A program made the position numbers and the translations under genes. From positions 2,356,001 to 2,420,000 of the forward strand of contig NZ_JAGIOA010000001.1 of the NCBI RefSeq assembly GCF_017876435.1: DNA of 64,000 nucleotides, read 5' to 3'. Every line of letters begins with the position of its first letter. Positions within the stretch are counted from its first letter, which is position 1. Positions 52,802 to 64,000 of the stretch are shown piece by piece. Source of the stretch: Microbacterium phyllosphaerae (GTDB lineage: Bacteria > Actinomycetota > Actinomycetes > Actinomycetales > Microbacteriaceae). The notes below the pieces were generated by a model, which worked only from the letters and a program-made list of their open reading frames with translations, had not been told where the DNA came from and ran no database searches.

Positions 52802-52924
52802 GGGTGCGGGGCAGACGTGTCGACGTGCGGAGGTCTGCGCCTGCACCAGAGTACAGGTCTGCGCCTGACAGCCCCATGGCCGAAAGTCGAGGGTTTGCGC
52901 GGACCCGCGCCGAACCGGCGCTGC

Positions 52925-53611
52925 TCATCGCTCGGACAACGCTGCGACCTCGGCGACGACGCGAGGGTCCGCGAGGATCCGGAAATGTCCTCCGGTCTCG
53001 ATGCGCACGTTCTTGCGCGCACCGATCAGCTCGCTGCCCTCGGGGATGTGCGGGTCGAAGGCGGCGTAGACCGAGACGATCCTCTCGTTCACCTCGAGGT
53101 GCGTCGCCAGCTCGACGATCGACGGGTCCGAAGGGGAGAACGCCCACAGCGAGCGGACCGGCAGCAGGCGGGCGTAACGGGATCCGCCGAACGGCGTCGC
53201 GACCGCGAGCATCGCACGGATGCGTTCGCCCGAGGCGCCGGCCATGGCGAGCTTCCCCGCCAGTCCGCCCTTGCTGTGCGCGACCACGATCACGTCGGTC
53301 ATCCGGTTCGTCTCGAGGAACTCCTCCACGACCCGCGCCGCGTCGTGCACCGGCCGCCGATTGTGTTCGAGAGCGTCGAGGACGTGGACGGGATGACCGC
53401 GATCATGCAGCGCGGTGATCAGCGGCTGCATGAACCTCCAGGTCTCGTAGACGCCCGGGAGGATGAGGAGCGGCGCAGCATCGCCGCTCGCGAAGGCATC
53501 CGCCTTCTGCCGACCGAACGCCGCCCGGAACTGCCAGTAGACGGCGTATGCGTAATCGGCGATCCACCAGCCCGCCTTCTTCACGAGATCGATGATCCAC
53601 TCCCCTGCCAC
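52925..53611 (-). CDS. Alpha/beta hydrolase
   Basis: Predicted 228 aa. Alpha/beta-hydrolase features: PLLILPGVYETWRFMQPLI for the oxyanion region, nucleophile elbow AHSKGG, and a C-terminal His in TGGHFRIL. The family resembles lipase-like hydrolases acting on small esters. The substrate is unknown. The N-terminal 35 residues (WIIDLVKKAGWWIADYAYAVYW) are amphipathic and may touch the membrane. Confidence 0.88.
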   Translation of the reverse strand: MAGEWIIDLVKKAGWWIADYAYAVYWQFRAAFGRQKADAFASGDAAPLLILPGVYETWRFMQPLITALHDRGHPVHVLDALEHNRRPVHDAARVVEEFLETNRMTDVIVVAHSKGGLAGKLAMAGASGERIRAMLAVATPFGGSRYARLLPVRSLWAFSPSDPSIVELATHLEVNERIVSVYAAFDPHIPEGSELIGARKNVRIETGGHFRILADPRVVAEVAALSER

Positions 53612-53687
53612 TCCCGCCGACGCATGCGCGTCGTGCTCGACGATACGCCGGAGGCGATCGCGTGCGCGGCACCGCCCTGGATACGAC

Positions 53688-53717
53688 GAAGGGGCGGAAC
53701 TGTCGTTCCGCCCCTTC
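53688..53717. terminator. Rho-independent terminator after pyk
   Basis: A perfect 13-bp stem (GAAGGGGCGGAAC and its complement) with a 4-nt loop, just after the pyk stop on the minus strand. Confidence 0.85.
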
Positions 53718-53731
53718 GCTGCGATTCGATG

Positions 53732-55183
53732 TCAGACCGTGGCTTCCTTGTAGATCGGAGCCGCGCCGTTGACGGCGTCTCCGACCTTGTGCACTCGGAT
53801 GTCGTTGGTCGAACCCACGATTCCGGGAGGGGAACCGGAGATCACGACGACCTTGTCTCCCTCGACGGCGAGGCCGCTCGAGAGCAGGTAGTCGTCGACC
53901 TGCAGGTACATCAGGTCGGTGTGCTGCACCATGTCGACGAGCTTCGACTGGATGCCCCAGGTCAGCGCCATGCGGCGGCGGATGTTCGGCTCGGGGGTGA
54001 ACGCGATCATCGGGATGCGCGAGCGCAGACGCGACAGGCGACGCGCCGAATCGCCCGACTGCGTGAAGACGCAGAGATACTTCGCCTCGACGAACTCGGC
54101 GACCTCGAGGGCAGCGAGAGTGATCGCGCCACCCTGCGTGCGGGGCTTGGTGGTCAGGGGCGCGATGCGCTCGAGACCGTGCTCCTCGGTCGACTCGATG
54201 ATGCGGGCCATGGTCTCGACGACGACCACCGGGTAGTCGCCCACGCTCGTCTCGCCCGACAGCATCACGGCGTCGGCACCGTCGAGCACCGCGTTCGCGA
54301 CGTCCGAGGTCTCGGCGCGCGTGGGCACGGGGCTGTTGATCATCGACTCGAGCATCTGCGTCGCGACGATGACCGGCTTCGCCATGCGGCGTGCGAGCTC
54401 GACCGCGCGCTTCTGCACGATCGGCACGGCCTCGAGCGGGAGCTCGACGCCGAGGTCGCCGCGGGCGACCATGATCGCGTCGAACGCGTCGACGATCTCC
54501 TCGAGCGAATCGACGGCCTGCGGCTTCTCGACCTTGGCGATGACGGGGACCTTGACGCCCTCTTCAGCCATGATCTCGTGCACGCGGCTCACGTCTTCCG
54601 CGTTGCGGACGAACGACAGCGCGATGAGGTCGGCGCCGATGCGCAGACCCCAGCGGAGGTCGTCTTCGTCCTTCTCGCTCAGCGCGGGGACGTTGACGGC
54701 GACACCGGGGAGGTTGATCCCCTTGTTGTTGGAGACGGCACCGGCGACGATGACCTTCGTCGTCACGGTGACACCGTCGGTCTCGACGACCTCGACGCGG
54801 ACCTTGCCGTCGTCGATGAGCAGGAAGTCTCCCGGCTTGACGTCCTGCGGCAGGCCCTTGAAGGTCGTGCCGCAGATGTCCTTGTTGCCGATGATGTCTT
54901 CGGTCGTGATCTTGAAGATGTCGCCCTTGGCGAGCTCGTAGGGGCCGGCCTCGAACTTGCCGAGACGGATCTTCGGACCCTGCAGGTCGACCAGGATGGC
55001 GACAGCGCGGCCGGCGTCGTCGGCTGCCCGGCGAACGTTGGCGTAGTTGTTCTCGTGCACGGAGTAGTCACCGTGGCTGAGGTTCAGACGGGCGACGTCC
55101 ACGCCGGCGTCGATGAGTGCACGTACGGTCTCGTACGTGGAGGTGGCGGGTCCCAGGGTGGCGACGATTTTCGCGCGTCTCAA
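53732..55183 (-). CDS. pyk: Pyruvate kinase
   Basis: Predicted 483 aa, TTG start (LRRAKIVATLGPATSTYETV). Substrate and metal motifs: RLNLSHGDY, PVIAKVEKPQAVDSLEEIVD, and VARGDLGVELPLEAVPIVQK with MLESMINSPVPTRAE. It makes pyruvate and ATP from phosphoenolpyruvate and ADP. It lies downstream of gltBD but a 55-nt gap suggests its own promoter. Ends in a strong terminator. Confidence 0.97.
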   Translation of the reverse strand: MRRAKIVATLGPATSTYETVRALIDAGVDVARLNLSHGDYSVHENNYANVRRAADDAGRAVAILVDLQGPKIRLGKFEAGPYELAKGDIFKITTEDIIGNKDICGTTFKGLPQDVKPGDFLLIDDGKVRVEVVETDGVTVTTKVIVAGAVSNNKGINLPGVAVNVPALSEKDEDDLRWGLRIGADLIALSFVRNAEDVSRVHEIMAEEGVKVPVIAKVEKPQAVDSLEEIVDAFDAIMVARGDLGVELPLEAVPIVQKRAVELARRMAKPVIVATQMLESMINSPVPTRAETSDVANAVLDGADAVMLSGETSVGDYPVVVVETMARIIESTEEHGLERIAPLTTKPRTQGGAITLAALEVAEFVEAKYLCVFTQSGDSARRLSRLRSRIPMIAFTPEPNIRRRMALTWGIQSKLVDMVQHTDLMYLQVDDYLLSSGLAVEGDKVVVISGSPPGIVGSTNDIRVHKVGDAVNGAAPIYKEATV

Positions 55184-55238
55184 AGATTGCTCCAGGGTAG
55201 TGGGGGATGGAAATCAGGCGACGGTGCCGCGGCTCAGC

Positions 55239-61275
<6,037 letters not shown>

Positions 61276-61356
61276 CAGTACCGTCCTCAGATCTTCGGAT
61301 GACCCGGGGGCGTCATTGGCCGGGTGGATGCGATGGGGTCCGCACGGACCGGTCTG

Positions 61357-62385
61357 CTATCGAGAGCTTTCCGTGTCCGTGGGAGCGGTGCTTGTGGCGC
61401 TGGCTCCTGCGGCGACTTCTTCGGACGGAGGCTCACTCACGTCCACGAAATCGGAGGGATTGTCCTGCGATTCTACATCAGCGTCCAGGTCCTTCCGTCC
61501 GCGGCCGGGCTGGTACGGCGAAGGCTCCAGGCCGGGGTGACGACGCGACTGCACGATGAGGATCGCGAGACCCACGACGATGCCGATGATCGCGGCCCAG
61601 ACGTTGCTGCGCAGACCCAGGATGATCTCGCTCGGGTCGATGCGGATCGACTCCCACACGACGCGGCCCGCGCTGTACCAGATGAGGTAGATCGCGAAGA
61701 GCCTGCCCCACTGCAGAGCGGTCACCTTGCGGCTCAGCCACAGCAGGACGACGACGCCGAGAAGGTTCCAGATGACTTCGTAGAGGAAGGTCGGGTGGAA
61801 CAGCGTGCCCTCGGGAAGGCCGGGAGGGAAGGCCGAGTTGTCGGACTCGATCTCGAGGCCCCACGGCAGGTCGGTCGGCAGACCGAACAGCTCGTGGTTG
61901 AACCAGTTGCCGAAGCGTCCCATCGCCTGCGCGAGCAGGAGACCGGGAGCGAGGGCGTCGGCGAAGGTCCAGAAGCGGATGCCGGTCCAGCGGCAGCCCA
62001 GGTACGCACCGATGGCACCACCGATGAGCGCACCGAAGATCGCGATGCCACCCTCCCAGATCGCCCAGACGGAGCCGGGCTCGAACGGGTTCCAGGTGTT
62101 CTTGCCCTCGCCGAAGTAGAAGTTCGGGTGGGTGAGCACGTGGAAGATGCGCGCGCCGATGATGGCGATCGGAACGGCGAGGATCGAGATGTCGATCACG
62201 ACCCACGGCTCTGCCCCGCGCTTGGTCAGGCGGTGGTTGGTCAGCAGCACGGCGGCGATGATGCCGGCGATGATGCAGAGCGCGTAGAAGTGGATCCGGA
62301 GCGGGCCGAGGTCGATGTAGGAGACCGGGGGGCTGGGGATGCTGGCGAGCACGCCGCTGAAGGTGCTGTGGAGCGCGAGGGACAT
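61357..62385 (-). CDS. lgt: Phosphatidylglycerol:prolipoprotein diacylglyceryl transferase
   Basis: Predicted 342 aa from ATG 62385. Seven membrane helices and the Lgt signature (ALAPGLLLAQAMGRFGNWFNHELFG) are clear, with HPTFLYEVIWN and the essential Arg in GRVVWESIRID. It transfers diacylglycerol to the lipobox Cys; its product is later N-acylated by Lnt (this window). The frame extends upstream to 62631 over trpA and is not used. A long charged tail (residues about 285-342) is specific to actinobacteria. Confidence 0.96.
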   Translation of the reverse strand: MSLALHSTFSGVLASIPSPPVSYIDLGPLRIHFYALCIIAGIIAAVLLTNHRLTKRGAEPWVVIDISILAVPIAIIGARIFHVLTHPNFYFGEGKNTWNPFEPGSVWAIWEGGIAIFGALIGGAIGAYLGCRWTGIRFWTFADALAPGLLLAQAMGRFGNWFNHELFGLPTDLPWGLEIESDNSAFPPGLPEGTLFHPTFLYEVIWNLLGVVVLLWLSRKVTALQWGRLFAIYLIWYSAGRVVWESIRIDPSEIILGLRSNVWAAIIGIVVGLAILIVQSRRHPGLEPSPYQPGRGRKDLDADVESQDNPSDFVDVSEPPSEEVAAGASATSTAPTDTESSR

Positions 62386-62395
62386 GATTGCGATT

Positions 62396-63199
62396 CTAGT
62401 TCTCGTGTACGGGGCGCGACGACGACGTGCCGACGGCCAGGTTTCGGGTGACCTCGGCGAGGGCGGGGATGCCGCCGTCGCGCAGGGCGCGGACGAGTGC
62501 GGTGCCGACGATCGCGCCGTCGGCGTACTCGGACACGCCGGCGATCTGCTCGGCGGTCGAGATGCCGATGCCCACGCAGGCTCGGATGCTGCCGTGCTCG
62601 CGCAGGCGTCCGACCAGTGTGCGCGCCGCACGGTCGAGTTCGGTGCGTTCTCCGGTGATGCCCATGGTCGACACGGTGTAGACGAATCCGGTCGACGACT
62701 TCACCACGAGTTCGAGGCGCTCATCGGTCGACGTGGGGGCTGCGAGGAAGACGCGGTCGAGGCCGGTCCGCTCGCTCGCCGCGATCCACTCCCCCGCGAC
62801 GTCGGGTGTGATGTCGGGCGTGATGAGCCCTGCGCCGCCCGCTGCCAGCAGATCGTCGGCATAGCGGTCGACGCCGTACTGGAAGACGGGGTTCCAGTAG
62901 GTCATGACCAGCACGGGGACATCGGTGGCGGCGGTGATCGCACGGATCGCGGTGAAGAGGTCCTTCATCTTGAACCCGTTCGCGAGCGCGGCGGTCGTCG
63001 CCTCCTGGATCACCGCGCCGTCCATCACCGGGTCGCTGTACGGCGGGCCGAGCTCGATGATGTCGACGCCGTTCTCGGCGAGGGCGATCGCGGCCTGGAT
63101 GCTCGTCTCGAGGTCGGGGAAGCCGACCGGGAGGTATCCGACGAAGGCGCTGCGACCCGCCGCGTGGGCTGCGGCGATCGCCTGTTCGACGCGGCTCAT
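62396..63199 (-). CDS. trpA: Tryptophan synthase alpha chain
   Basis: Predicted 267 aa. TIM-barrel with catalytic Glu in [21 protein letters not shown] and Asp in LITPDITPD; glycine-rich phosphate site [15 protein letters not shown] ([20 protein letters not shown]). It cleaves indole-3-glycerol phosphate to indole, passed to TrpB. Overlaps trpB by 4 nt (ATGA) and lies 10 nt before lgt. Confidence 0.96.
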   Translation of the reverse strand: MSRVEQAIAAAHAAGRSAFVGYLPVGFPDLETSIQAAIALAENGVDIIELGPPYSDPVMDGAVIQEATTAALANGFKMKDLFTAIRAITAATDVPVLVMTYWNPVFQYGVDRYADDLLAAGGAGLITPDITPDVAGEWIAASERTGLDRVFLAAPTSTDERLELVVKSSTGFVYTVSTMGITGERTELDRAARTLVGRLREHGSIRACVGIGISTAEQIAGVSEYADGAIVGTALVRALRDGGIPALAEVTRNLAVGTSSSRPVHEN

Positions 63200-64000
63200 A
63201 GCTCGGGCTCCCCCTTCGAGGCTGCGTCTTCGGCTGCGGTCTCCTGGGCGACGTCGTGCGCGAGCGCCTCGGCGTCGTAGAGGTCGAAGTAGCGTGCAGC
63301 GGTGTCCATGTCCTTGTCGCCGCGGCCCGAGAGGCAGATCGCGATCACGGCATCCGGGCCGAGCTCGCGTCCGAGGCGCAGGGCTCCCGCGAGAGCATGC
63401 GCGGATTCGATCGCCGGGATGATGCCTTCGGTGCGACTCAGCAGACGCAGCGCCTGCATCGCCTCGTCATCGGTCGCCGGGATGTACTCGGCGCGGCCGA
63501 TGTCGGCGAGCCACGAGTGCTCGGGTCCGACCCCCGGGTAGTCGAGTCCTGCCGAGATCGAGTGCGACTCGACGGTCTGCCCGTCCTCGTCCTGTAGGAC
63601 GTAGGTCTTCGCGCCGTGCAGGATGCCGGGGCGACCGCGTTCGATGGAAGCGGCGTGACGGGGCGTGTCGACTCCGTCGCCTGCCGCCTCGACGCCGTAC
63701 AGCTTCACGCCCTCGTCATCGAGGAAGGCGTCGAACATGCCGATGGCGTTCGATCCTCCGCCGACGCACGCGACGACGGCGTCGGGGAGGCGGCCGACCT
63801 CGTCGAGAAGCTGCTGGCGGGCCTCCTCGCCGATGATCTTCTGGAAGTCGCGCACCATGGCGGGGAACGGATGCGGGCCCGCGGCGGTGCCGAAGATGTA
63901 GTTGGTGGTCTCGACGGTGGCGACCCAGTCACGGTACGCGTCGTTGATCGCGTCCTTGAGCGTGCGCGAGCCGGAGGTCACGGCGACGACCTCGGCACCG
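63196..64000 (-). CDS. trpB: Tryptophan synthase beta chain, 5' part outside the window
   Basis: The last 268 or so residues are present, open to the window edge. Beta-chain marks: [33 protein letters not shown] (PLP phosphate-binding glycine loop), [15 protein letters not shown] and [14 protein letters not shown]. The PLP lysine lies further upstream, beyond position 64000. It condenses indole with serine. Translationally coupled to trpA. The first ATG in the visible part (63981) is internal. Confidence 0.95.
   Translation of the reverse strand, partial: GAEVVAVTSGSRTLKDAINDAYRDWVATVETTNYIFGTAAGPHPFPAMVRDFQKIIGEEARQQLLDEVGRLPDAVVACVGGGSNAIGMFDAFLDDEGVKLYGVEAAGDGVDTPRHAASIERGRPGILHGAKTYVLQDEDGQTVESHSISAGLDYPGVGPEHSWLADIGRAEYIPATDDEAMQALRLLSRTEGIIPAIESAHALAGALRLGRELGPDAVIAICLSGRGDKDMDTAARYFDLYDAEALAHDVAQETAAEDAASKGEPEL

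Overview
The window is high-GC actinobacterial chromosome, most likely from a Microbacteriaceae member close to Microbacterium. The signs are the pafB-pafC-tatA-tatC-helY order, lnt next to rbpA, a PdtaR-type ANTAR regulator, trpBA-lgt-gltBD-pyk gene order, and many GTG/TTG starts with 4-nt overlaps. This assignment is inferred from gene content, not from a search.

Layout. 1-11.5 kb is core: an FKBP isomerase tail, the PafBC regulator, Tat export, a Ski2/HelY helicase, lipoprotein N-acyltransferase, RbpA, then glycerophosphodiesterase, SPFH and NfeD genes and an SDR oxidoreductase. 11.6-14.9 kb is an AraC regulator - VOC - UvrA-like triad that looks like a drug-resistance module. 16.4-35.9 kb is an accessory block (below). 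36.2-46 kb holds peripheral genes: a YHYH lipoprotein, several GNAT acetyltransferases, an ArsR/SRPBCC operon, two MFS transporters, an SGNH hydrolase with a SUMF1-like protein, and a flavin monooxygenase. 46-64 kb returns to core: a DUF885 peptidase-like protein, polA, a thioesterase, an ANTAR regulator, tRNA-Leu(CAA), pyk, gltD, gltB, lgt, trpA and the 3' part of trpB.

The main discovery is the 16.4-35.9 kb block, read here as a DosR/DevR-type dormancy (hypoxia/NO/redox) regulon island. It encodes a DevS-like double-GAF kinase with the DevS heme His and distal Tyr at matching spacing, its DosR-like partner, and a second orphan DosR-like regulator with an almost identical recognition helix. 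Its targets appear to be four universal stress proteins, three PPOX/flavin split-barrel proteins, two triple-BON proteins, a phosphoketolase, an alcohol dehydrogenase, a flavodoxin, a TPC-motif P-type ATPase, a TM2 protein and unknown membrane proteins. I found fourteen copies of a 14-bp operator, GGGAC-N4-GNCCC, close to the mycobacterial DosR box, at nearly every transcription-unit start. Five genes have their start codon exactly 41.5 bp from the box centre with a -10 of form NANNNT between. This implies leaderless mRNAs driven from a class II activator site. The same geometry predicts 14-39 nt leaders with ribosome-binding sites for the other genes, corrects several start codons, reveals a 39-aa unannotated ORF ahead of the flavodoxin gene, and points to a possible DosR-controlled small RNA near 34.7 kb.

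The block also carries decay: an N-terminally truncated beta-CASP nuclease fragment, a DUF5655-like 3' remnant and a probable frameshift in one PPOX gene.
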